Part shown: positions 57,629-64,000 of the stretch, piece after piece | Numbering within the stretch: position 1 is the stretch's first letter | Layout of the letters: each line of letters opens with the position of its first letter | Assembly: GCF_003054025.1 (NCBI RefSeq) | Contig: NZ_QBKG01000001.1 | Location: 496,001-560,000 of the forward strand | Direction of reading: 5' to 3' | DNA length: 64,000 nucleotides | Origin: Capnocytophaga leadbetteri | GTDB lineage: Bacteria; Bacteroidota; Bacteroidia; Flavobacteriales; Flavobacteriaceae | Made by a program: the position numbers and the translations under genes | Notes under the pieces: generated by a model | Told to the model about the DNA's origin: nothing | Database searches by the model: none | What the model saw: the letters and a program-made list of their open reading frames with translations, nothing else

Positions 57629-58711
57629 ATGGACATAACACAAGAGAACCGTCAGTGGTTAGATGATTTAGCCCTCGACCACCCCGTAGTAATAGCAGGC
57701 CCTTGCAGTGCCGAAACGGAAGAGCAAGTACTCAACATAGCACATAGTCTTAAGGATACTGATGTATCATTCTTCCGTGCAGGTATCTGGAAGCCCCGTA
57801 CCCGCCCCGGTATGTTTGAGGGTGTGGGAGCTTTAGGTCTGAAATGGTTGCAACGTGTAAAAGAAGAGACAGGGCTTAAGATAGCGACTGAAGTAGCCAA
57901 TAAAGATCACGTAAAGCTCGCCTTAGAGCACGACATCGACCTATTGTGGATAGGGGCGCGCTCTACCGTTAGTCCGTTTATTATTCAAGAGATAGCCGAT
58001 GAGCTGAGAGGTACTGATAAAATAGTATTGGTGAAAAACCCAGTAAACCCCGACCTCGCTCTTTGGATAGGAGCTATTGAGCGGCTACAACGTGCCGGAA
58101 TTGAGAAGTTAGGGGTGATACATCGTGGCTTTTCTACTTATGAAAAGACCAAATACCGCAATATACCCGAATGGCAATTAGTGATAGAGTTGCAGAATAA
58201 ATTCCCGCTGCTGCCTATCATCTGCGACCCTTCGCATATCACCGGTAAGCGCGAACTTATCTTCGATGTATCGCAAACAGCCCTCGACCTCAATTTCGAT
58301 GGACTGATGATTGAAACCCACTGCACCCCCGATGCTGCGTGGAGCGATGCTGCTCAGCAAATCACTCCAGAGCGTTTAGTGCAGATAATGAACGACTTGC
58401 GCATTAGGCAAGTATCGACTAACCAAGAAGATTTTGTTAGCAAACTAAGCACCCTGCGCTCTCATATCGACATCATAGACGACCAGCTATTAGATCTACT
58501 TAAGAAACGTATGAATATTGCCGATGAAATTGGCACTCTAAAGAAAGCCAACAATGTGGCTATCCTACAGAATCAACGCTGGCACGAAATACTCGGCAAG
58601 GTAATCTTAGAAGGAGAACAATACGGACTTAGCGAAGAGTTCATCATACAGGTATTTAAGGCGATTCACCAAGAATCTATCAACAGACAAACCGCAGTAG
58701 TTAGCAGTTAA
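57629..58711 (+). CDS. Bifunctional 3-deoxy-7-phosphoheptulonate synthase / chorismate mutase (type II)
   Basis: 360 residues. Residues 1-255 are the DAHP synthase barrel: HPVVIAGPCSAETEEQV, FRAGIWKPRTRPGMFEGVG, VLVKNPVNPDLALWIGAIER, VIHRGFSTYEKTKYRN, LPIICDPSHITGKRE. Residues about 268-355 are an AroQ-type chorismate mutase helix set (RSHIDIIDDQLLDLLKKRMN, ADEIGTLKK) at the C-terminus. The enzyme opens the shikimate pathway and converts chorismate to prephenate in one chain, an arrangement common in Bacteroidota, allowing feedback by prephenate in known cases. No other aromatic genes adjoin it here. The end (AVVSS) runs into the 7-bp repeat hairpin. Confidence 0.95.
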   Translation: MDITQENRQWLDDLALDHPVVIAGPCSAETEEQVLNIAHSLKDTDVSFFRAGIWKPRTRPGMFEGVGALGLKWLQRVKEETGLKIATEVANKDHVKLALEHDIDLLWIGARSTVSPFIIQEIADELRGTDKIVLVKNPVNPDLALWIGAIERLQRAGIEKLGVIHRGFSTYEKTKYRNIPEWQLVIELQNKFPLLPIICDPSHITGKRELIFDVSQTALDLNFDGLMIETHCTPDAAWSDAAQQITPERLVQIMNDLRIRQVSTNQEDFVSKLSTLRSHIDIIDDQLLDLLKKRMNIADEIGTLKKANNVAILQNQRWHEILGKVILEGEQYGLSEEFIIQVFKAIHQESINRQTAVVSS

Positions 58712-58726
58712 GTTAGTCGCTAGTAG

Positions 58727-58778
58727 ATTAGTCGTTAGTCGTTAGAACAGTGTTGCTTTCTAACGACTAACGACTAAT
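58727..58778. repeat. Large hairpin made of 7-bp repeats
   Basis: A perfect 21-bp stem pairs 58727-58747 (TTAGTCG-type units) with 58758-58778 (CGACTAA-type units) around a 10-nt loop. It lacks a T-run, so it is not a classical terminator. It lies between the DAHP synthase and the Dyp peroxidase genes. Confidence 0.88.
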
Positions 58779-58802
58779 AACTGAAAAATAAAAATAGAAA
58801 TA

Positions 58803-59729
58803 ATGAATTATCAGAATGTAACCGATTTGCCTAATAACAATACCGTTTTTTTGGTATGGGCATTTAAGAAAAATACAGACAAAGCACAACTAAAAGATAC
58901 TTTTTCAAAAGTATGTGGCTTGGTAGAGAACCTCAACAACTCGGTAGCCGACCGCTTCCCCGAAGCACGTGCGAGTGTAACCATAGGCATTAGCCATAGG
59001 GCGTGGCTTACCTTAGGGTTACCCCAACCGCTCCCCAAAGAGCTTAAGGATTTTCAGCCTATCAAAGGTAGCAAACACACAGCCGTAGCTACTGAAGGCG
59101 ATTTGCACTTTCACATTCGTGCGCACAACCCTAGCTTAGCTTATGATATGGCGGCTACTATCAGCGATGTGCTGCAACCTATAGCCGATTGTATAGTGAA
59201 TGTACAAGGTTTTAGGTATTGGGACGGGCGCGCTATCATCGGTTTTGTAGACGGCACCGAAAACCCACGAGGCGAAGAACGCGAACAGTTTGCTGTAGTG
59301 GGCGATGAAGATCCTAACTACCAAGGCGGAAGCTACTTATTTGTACAAAAGTATGTGCACGATATGAACGCTTGGCGTTCGTTACCCGTTAGCGAACAAG
59401 AAAAAGTAATAGGTCGCAGCAAAGAAATGGATATAGAAATGGATGAGGATACCAAACCTACAAATGCTCATTCGGCACTTGCCAATGTAGGCGATGACCT
59501 AAAAGTAGTGAGAGATAATATGCCTTTCCACGACCCAGAGAGTCATCAAATGGGCACTTACTTCATCTGCTACGCCAATACATTCAGCACGGTAGAAAAG
59601 ATGCTTACGAATATGTTTGTAGGCAACCCCGTAGGTAATTACGACCGCTTATTAGATTTCAGCACTGCCGAAACAGGGACCCTTTTCTTTGTGCCTTCTT
59701 TAGATATGCTTGATGAATTCGCAGGATAA
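58803..59729 (+). CDS. Dyp-type haem peroxidase
   Basis: 308 residues. The Dyp signature GxxDG is seen as GFVDGTENPRG, providing the distal Asp, followed by a GGSYLFVQKYVHDM strand. The proximal His and distal Arg region is in NAHSALANVGDDLKVV and MPFHDPESHQMGTYFICY. No signal peptide or Tat motif, so cytoplasmic (class B, YfeX-like). Known members oxidise dyes or porphyrinogens with peroxide or release iron from haem; which applies is not clear. The RecB-like gene starts 3 bp downstream, but the functional link is not obvious. Confidence 0.93.
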   Translation: MNYQNVTDLPNNNTVFLVWAFKKNTDKAQLKDTFSKVCGLVENLNNSVADRFPEARASVTIGISHRAWLTLGLPQPLPKELKDFQPIKGSKHTAVATEGDLHFHIRAHNPSLAYDMAATISDVLQPIADCIVNVQGFRYWDGRAIIGFVDGTENPRGEEREQFAVVGDEDPNYQGGSYLFVQKYVHDMNAWRSLPVSEQEKVIGRSKEMDIEMDEDTKPTNAHSALANVGDDLKVVRDNMPFHDPESHQMGTYFICYANTFSTVEKMLTNMFVGNPVGNYDRLLDFSTAETGTLFFVPSLDMLDEFAG

Positions 59730-59732
59730 AAA

Positions 59733-62700
59733 ATGAGCTATACCATTTACAACGCTTCAGCAGGGTCAGGTAAGACCTATAGCCTAGTCAAGGCTTATTT
59801 GGAAATCGTACTTAACACCCCGAATATAGATCAGTTCAGACAGCTGCTCGCTATTACCTTTACCAATAAAGCGGTATTCGAGATGAAGAACCGTATTATT
59901 GAGTTATTGGGTAAGTTTAGCGAGGATACGATGCTGCATACCCCCCACAGTATGTTTACCGAACTGTGCAAAAGTCTGCATCTCACCCCCAAAGCGCTGC
60001 AAGACCGTTCGGCAAAGACGTTAGAATATATATTGCACAACTACGCTGCCTTCAACATTAGCACTATTGACGGCTTCAATCACCAGCTGATACGTCACTT
60101 CTCTCAGGATTTGCATTTGAATCCTTTCTTTGAAGTGCAGTTGGACAGTCAGACCCTCTTAGAACGCGCCGTAGACAACCTAATGAGCCAAGCAGGTACG
60201 GGCGATAAGGAGCTCACTGAGTGGCTTATAGCTTTTTCTAACGAAAAGATAGACGAAGATAAGAACTGGGACACCTCTAAAGAGCTACTTGAAATAGCCA
60301 AGATGCTCACTAACGAAAACCATTATAGCCAGATGCAATCGCTAAAAGATAAAGAACTAAGCGATTTTGCTACCCTAAAGAAGTCCCTAAGTGAGTATAA
60401 AGAGCAAGCGGCACAGCTTATACAAACCACTGCACAATCTTTTATGCAACTCTTAGACCAGCACGGCTTAGATAAGGGAGCTTTCAAAGGAGGGTACCTA
60501 TACAATTTCTTTGACAACCTCACTAAGAAAAGTCCTAAAGAGCCCTCGTGGGTCAGTGGTTGGCAAAAAGACCTATTAGATGGAGAACCTATGTATAGCA
60601 AAACAGCTGCTAAAAACCTCGATACTGCTCTTATCGATAGCCTACAACCTCAGATTGCTACTTATTTTGAAGATATACGGAATGCTTTTGGTACGCTTAA
60701 CTTTATGCAAAACGCCCTAAAGTATCTTCCTCCTTTGGCTTTGCTAAATCGTATCCAAAAAGAAATAGCCCTTATCAAAGAGGAAGAGAATATTTTGCCT
60801 ATATGGGAGTTCAACGGCGTAATTTCTTCAGAACTGAGTACTCAGCCAGCTCCTTTTATTTATGAGCGTATAGGCGAGAAGTTCCGTCATTACTTCATCG
60901 ATGAGTTTCAAGATACCTCAGTACTACAATGGCAGAACTTTATACCACTTATCCTCAATGCAGTGCAAAGCCAAGTAAATCACCAGACCGGTTCAGTGCT
61001 ATTAGTAGGCGATGCCAAACAGTCTATCTACCGCTGGCGAGGAGGCAAGGCAGAGCAGTTTATGAGTCTGTATAACGGTAAAAAAAATCCTTTTAAAGTT
61101 CCGCTCAATACTGTTAATTTGGCTGAAAACTACCGCAGTTTAAAGCAAATTATAGACTTCAACAATGCTTTTTTCCCTTTTGTAGCAAACATTTTTGAGG
61201 AAGGAGGGTATAGAGATCTTTACGAAGCAGCTGCCCAAAACTATCCAAAACCTACTTTAGCAGAGGGTTATGTAAATATCTCTTTTATCAATACTGCTCA
61301 AGAAGAGGAGGAAGAAGAGAGAGAAGAAGAAGCAAAAGACGATACTCTCACCCCGCGAGAGAAGAGTTATTGTGAAGCTATACTACAGAAAATAATGCAC
61401 GCCAATGACGCAGGAGCTGAAGACAAAGACATCACTATATTAGTGCGCACTAACAAAGAGGGCGCTGCGGTAGCGTCATTCTTATCAAGCAAAGGGCGCA
61501 AGATCATTTCGCCCGACTCTTTACTACTGCAAAACGTACCCTCAGTGCAGTTCCTTATAGCTCTGCTGCAGTTGCTTTATCACCCCGAAAGCGAAGACCT
61601 AAAGGCCAAGATGCTCTTTGCCTTTATTCGTGCTAACGGCAAGGGTGCGGAGCAGCCTCATACTTTCCTAAACAAGTACGCATACCAGCCTGTAAGTACT
61701 TTCTTTACCGACTTTGGTTTTTCTATAGAAACGTTTAACCAATATTCACTATACGAAGGGGTAACATTAGCGGTGAACTGCTTCGAGGTGGCACGCACCT
61801 CAGATGCCTACCTCACACACTTTATCGACCTTATTTTCGACTTCAAGAACGCCCGCAAAGGAGGCTTAGCCGACTTCTTAGACTTCTGGGAAGACCAAAA
61901 AGAAAAGCTTAGTATTAGTTCACCCGAAGGTCTTAACGCTATCACCGTGATGACCGTACATAAGAGCAAAGGGCTCTCTGCCCCTGTGATTATCTACGCC
62001 TTTGCTGATAGCAAGTTAGACGACAGCCGTGGCGAAATGATATGGTATCCAGTATCAGCCGAGCACTTCGCTGGTTTTGACTATCTATTAGTAAAAAGTA
62101 GTAAGAATATTGAAAACTATGGAGCGGCATCCACTATTCTCAACGAGCAGCACCAGCAGCACCTCCTCGACCAGATAAACGTGCTATACGTGGCAATGAC
62201 CCGTCCTGAGTCGTCTCTCTACGTTATCACTTCGCTCCCTGAGAAAGAGATAACCACTTACGGCACGCTCCTCCGCGATTTTTTAAAACATAAAGGAGAT
62301 TGGAATGAGGAGATTACTGAGTATGAATATGGCAGTCCTATACTAGCTAAAAAGAAAGAAGAAACAAATGCCGATAGCTATGTGCTATTTCAGAAAGGTT
62401 GGACAGCCCCTCATTATAAGATAGCTACAGGAGCCTCACTGCTATGGGACACCCACCAACAGCAAGCCCTCGAAAGAGGAAACCTCATACACACCCTCTT
62501 TTCGCAACTGACCTATGCTACCGACTTAGGGGCGGTACTAAGCGAGGCGCTACAAGAAGGCACCCTAACAGAGGAGCAATACCAACTGCTGAAGCCTCAA
62601 ATAGAAACCCTACTAAGCGAGCCGCAGATAGCAGCTTTCTTTACTGATGAGTACCATTACTTCATCGAACGCGAGTTTGTAGACGGCAAGGGCAAATACT

Positions 62701-62891
62701 TCCGTCCTGATAGGATAGCCTATCACCCTACCACTCGCGAAGCCTACCTTATCGATTACAAAACAGGGCAGCCTAACCCTCAATACCACCAACAGCTATT
62801 GTACTATGCCCAAAACCTGCAAGCCATCGGTTGGCAAGTAAAAGGCAAATACTTAGTATATTTAGACGAGGGAGAGGTAGTTAAGTGTTAA
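59733..62891 (+). CDS. RecB/AddA-like UvrD-type helicase-nuclease
   Basis: 1052 residues. Helicase motifs: I SAGSGKTYSLVKAYLE (residues 8-23), Ia LLAITFTNKAVFEMKNRI, II YFIDEFQDTSVLQWQN, III LLVGDAKQSIYRWRGG, IV AENYRSLKQIID, V ITVMTVHKSKGLSAPVI and VI VLYVAMTRPESSLYV. The C-terminal PD-(D/E)XK nuclease has EREFVDGKG, RPDRIAYHP and YLIDYKTGQ. Such enzymes resect double-strand breaks for recombination. Bacteroidota carry AddAB-type pairs, with addB often adjacent; no addB-like gene occurs here. Size is close to AddA. A perfect 17-bp terminator follows. Confidence 0.94.
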   Translation: MSYTIYNASAGSGKTYSLVKAYLEIVLNTPNIDQFRQLLAITFTNKAVFEMKNRIIELLGKFSEDTMLHTPHSMFTELCKSLHLTPKALQDRSAKTLEYILHNYAAFNISTIDGFNHQLIRHFSQDLHLNPFFEVQLDSQTLLERAVDNLMSQAGTGDKELTEWLIAFSNEKIDEDKNWDTSKELLEIAKMLTNENHYSQMQSLKDKELSDFATLKKSLSEYKEQAAQLIQTTAQSFMQLLDQHGLDKGAFKGGYLYNFFDNLTKKSPKEPSWVSGWQKDLLDGEPMYSKTAAKNLDTALIDSLQPQIATYFEDIRNAFGTLNFMQNALKYLPPLALLNRIQKEIALIKEEENILPIWEFNGVISSELSTQPAPFIYERIGEKFRHYFIDEFQDTSVLQWQNFIPLILNAVQSQVNHQTGSVLLVGDAKQSIYRWRGGKAEQFMSLYNGKKNPFKVPLNTVNLAENYRSLKQIIDFNNAFFPFVANIFEEGGYRDLYEAAAQNYPKPTLAEGYVNISFINTAQEEEEEEREEEAKDDTLTPREKSYCEAILQKIMHANDAGAEDKDITILVRTNKEGAAVASFLSSKGRKIISPDSLLLQNVPSVQFLIALLQLLYHPESEDLKAKMLFAFIRANGKGAEQPHTFLNKYAYQPVSTFFTDFGFSIETFNQYSLYEGVTLAVNCFEVARTSDAYLTHFIDLIFDFKNARKGGLADFLDFWEDQKEKLSISSPEGLNAITVMTVHKSKGLSAPVIIYAFADSKLDDSRGEMIWYPVSAEHFAGFDYLLVKSSKNIENYGAASTILNEQHQQHLLDQINVLYVAMTRPESSLYVITSLPEKEITTYGTLLRDFLKHKGDWNEEITEYEYGSPILAKKKEETNADSYVLFQKGWTAPHYKIATGASLLWDTHQQQALERGNLIHTLFSQLTYATDLGAVLSEALQEGTLTEEQYQLLKPQIETLLSEPQIAAFFTDEYHYFIEREFVDGKGKYFRPDRIAYHPTTREAYLIDYKTGQPNPQYHQQLLYYAQNLQAIGWQVKGKYLVYLDEGEVVKC

Positions 62892-62913
62892 GCTAACCCC
62901 CAATATACCGAAG

Positions 62914-62957
62914 AACTTTGCACAGTAAAAGCACTAAACTTTTTACTGTGCAAAGTT
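62914..62957 (+). terminator. Intrinsic terminator after the RecB-like gene
   Basis: AACTTTGCACAGTAAAA (62914-62930) pairs perfectly with TTTTACTGTGCAAAGTT (62941-62957), loop of 10 nt, then T-run. Confidence 0.93.
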
Positions 62958-62959
62958 TT

Positions 62960-63266
62960 TATGGTTTTTAGCCAATGATTACTTGCTCGTATAGATACTT
63001 CAGAAAGCTGAACTTCCTAAGAATTGAATAATTCATAACGAATTGAGAAAATCATTGCAGATTCTTTAAGTATATCTTAAGTGGACACTAAGAGGCCACT
63101 AAGTGGTTACTAAGTGTAGCTAAGCAAAAGAAAACCCATTGCGAAAAACGCAACAAAAATGGCAAAACATTGAGAATCTTTTAATGGTTGAAGTTCTCTG
63201 TAGGAAAATGCCAATTCTCCCTTTAATAATAAGGCAGCCTTTGCCTAAAAAATTGCCCGTTTTTGT
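62960..63266. other. Gene-free gap before the fructokinase locus
   Basis: About 300 bp without a convincing gene. It holds the 11-bp tandem array at 63077-63120 and some short AT-rich inverted repeats. No RNA gene recognised. Confidence 0.5.
63077..63120. repeat. Four degenerate tandem 11-bp repeats
   Basis: TTAAGTGGACA, CTAAGAGGCCA, CTAAGTGGTTA, CTAAGTGTAGC. The sequence differs from the other 11-bp arrays (19355, 48863), only the period is shared. Confidence 0.8.
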
Positions 63267-63297
63267 TTTGTGAATTCAAAATAAAACGCTACATTTG
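63267..63297 (+). promoter_or_regulatory. Consensus promoter for the GH32 remnant and the sugar kinase
   Basis: TTTG (63267-63270), exactly 19 nt, and TACATTTG (63290-63297) match the -33/-7 rule fully. It lies 25 nt before the remnant's ATG at 63323. Confidence 0.75.
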
Positions 63298-63322
63298 TGC
63301 CATATTTTGATGAGAAAAGAGT

Positions 63323-63464
63323 ATGAAAAGAAACAATATAAAAACTATTTGTGCTACAGGGGCTTTAATCCTTATTCCCTTCCGAAGTGTACAATACGCT
63401 TCGTTTTAAAACCGAAAAAGGCACTCTAAACCTTAATGATATAACCGTTTATAAATTAAAATAG
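63323..63464 (+). pseudogene. Collapsed GH32 (fructan/sucrose hydrolase) gene: signal peptide fused to C-terminal tail
   Basis: ATG 63323 opens MKRNNIKTICATGALILIP, a plausible lipoprotein-like or Sec signal. Read in that frame it runs to a stop at 63409. From about 63372 another frame reads LFPSEVYNTLRFKTEKG and then NLNDITVYKLK to TAG 63464. That tail has the LFP(S/T)E-x-YN and KGTLxLNDITVYKL pattern I know from the C-terminus of Bacteroidota GH32 levanase/invertase proteins. So the first ~16-20 and last ~30 codons remain and the middle, some 500 codons, is gone, with a frame change at the junction. Family call from memory; the adjacent sugar kinase supports it. Confidence 0.6.
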
Positions 63465-63470
63465 AATAAA

Positions 63471-64000
63471 ATGAAAAATATAGTAGTAGGATTGGGCGAA
63501 ATCCTTTGGGATGTGTTCCCCGAAAGAAAAGTATTAGGCGGTGCTCCTGCTAATTTTGCATACCACGCCTCTCAGTTTGGCTTCAATGGTTATGCCGTAA
63601 GTGCTATTGGCGAAGACCTCCTTGGTAAGGAAATACTGAAGACCCTCGAAGAGAAAGAACTCAATTACATTATCGAGAAAACTGACTTCCCTACCGGTAC
63701 TGTAAAGGTACAGTTAGACGGTCGTGGGGTGCCTTCTTATGAAATCACCGAAAACGTAGCGTGGGATAATATACCTTTCTCTTCGCGCATCGAGAATTTG
63801 GCTAAGAATACCACTACGGTGTGTTTTGGTTCATTAGCACAACGCAATGTAGTGTCGAGGGCTACCATTCACAAGTTTTTAGACTTAATGCCTGCTGATA
63901 GTCTGAAGGTGTTTGACATCAATCTACGTCTCAAATACTTTAGCAAAGAGATTATAGTCGATTCGCTCGACAAGGCTTCCGCTCTCAAAATCAATGATGA
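63471..64000 (+). CDS. PfkB-family sugar kinase, probably fructokinase (partial, runs off the window)
   Basis: About 176 residues are visible from ATG 63471. Ribokinase-like motifs: VGLGEILWDVFPERKVLGGA and PANFAYHASQFGF, then SAIGEDLLGKEIL and VFDINLRLKYFSKE. The GGAPANFA block is the PfkB signature near the N-terminus; the catalytic GAGD near the C-terminus would lie beyond 64000. The close fit to bacterial fructokinases and the GH32 remnant 6 bp upstream suggest a fructan or fructose locus. The consensus promoter at 63267 is now its likely driver, through the remnant. Confidence 0.88.
   Translation, partial: MKNIVVGLGEILWDVFPERKVLGGAPANFAYHASQFGFNGYAVSAIGEDLLGKEILKTLEEKELNYIIEKTDFPTGTVKVQLDGRGVPSYEITENVAWDNIPFSSRIENLAKNTTTVCFGSLAQRNVVSRATIHKFLDLMPADSLKVFDINLRLKYFSKEIIVDSLDKASALKIND

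Noticed and set aside
62960-63266. Small RNA or riboswitch in the gap before the kinase locus
   Set aside because: Only short weak hairpins and the 11-bp array were seen; no known RNA pattern.

Overview
The window looks like chromosome from a low-GC member of the Bacteroidota, family Flavobacteriaceae; a Capnocytophaga-like oral or animal commensal is my best guess. The reasons are a SusC/SusD pair, promoters of the TTTG-N19/20-TAnnTTTG type instead of the E. coli type, weak Shine-Dalgarno sites, a type-B succinate dehydrogenase of three genes, a bacillithiol deacetylase (BshB1), and flavobacterial gene orders such as greA-HIT and LolA-LptF. The genus call is inference. No rRNA, IS element, integrase or CRISPR array was seen. 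There is one tRNA (Ser, anticodon GGA).

Layout. 1-1.1 kb: end of an unknown gene, then greA and a HIT protein on the minus strand, with a terminator-like hairpin in the greA leader. 1.2-5.9 kb: SusC/SusD outer-membrane uptake pair. 6-13 kb: an alpha/beta-hydrolase gene broken by an amber codon, a YhcG-like nuclease, a DUF6138-like gene, TatD, an acyltransferase, an asparaginase and tRNA-Ser. 13-17 kb: an ExbB / membrane protein / ExbD / ExbD energising operon, a small outer-membrane barrel, fmt. 17-19.2 kb: LolA-like and LptF/G genes of envelope lipid transport. 19.6-23.6 kb: sdhC-sdhA-sdhB with a four-helix-bundle (S23-type) gene inserted before sdhB. 23.6-30.35 kb: an AT-rich accessory block bounded by two almost identical terminators; it holds an unknown protein, a tandemly duplicated Sel1-repeat protein bracketed by palindromes, a superfamily-1 helicase and a small secreted Cys/His protein. 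30.4-36.9 kb: DUF4254, glutathione peroxidase, then a glycan/envelope operon (GT87, GT2, deacetylase, VirK-like, BshB1, sigma factor). 37-40.2 kb: SMI1-SUFU fusion protein, purA, Fur-family regulator. 40.4-48.8 kb: Pif1-like helicase, outer-membrane barrel, TamB, BioF-like enzyme. 49-52.7 kb: secreted GH109-type protein, MoxR-type ATPase, Ycf48-like lipoprotein. 53-55 kb: a very AT-rich DUF262 + HEPN gene pair, the best candidate for an uncharacterised defence or toxin-type system. 55.2-62.9 kb: copper P-type ATPase, DAHP synthase-chorismate mutase, Dyp peroxidase, RecB/AddA-like helicase-nuclease. 63.3-64 kb: a collapsed GH32 (fructan hydrolase) remnant directly before a truncated fructokinase gene.

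A second theme is the spacer DNA. Three kinds of short degenerate tandem arrays, with periods of 8, 7 and 11 bp, occur in many intergenic gaps. They form hairpins, run into gene ends so that they encode the last residues and stop codons, and in at least two cases supply the -33 promoter element. Together with the bracketed Sel1 gene, the interrupted sdh operon, the amber-broken hydrolase and the deleted GH32 gene, they give a picture of active small-scale remodelling in an otherwise housekeeping-rich region.
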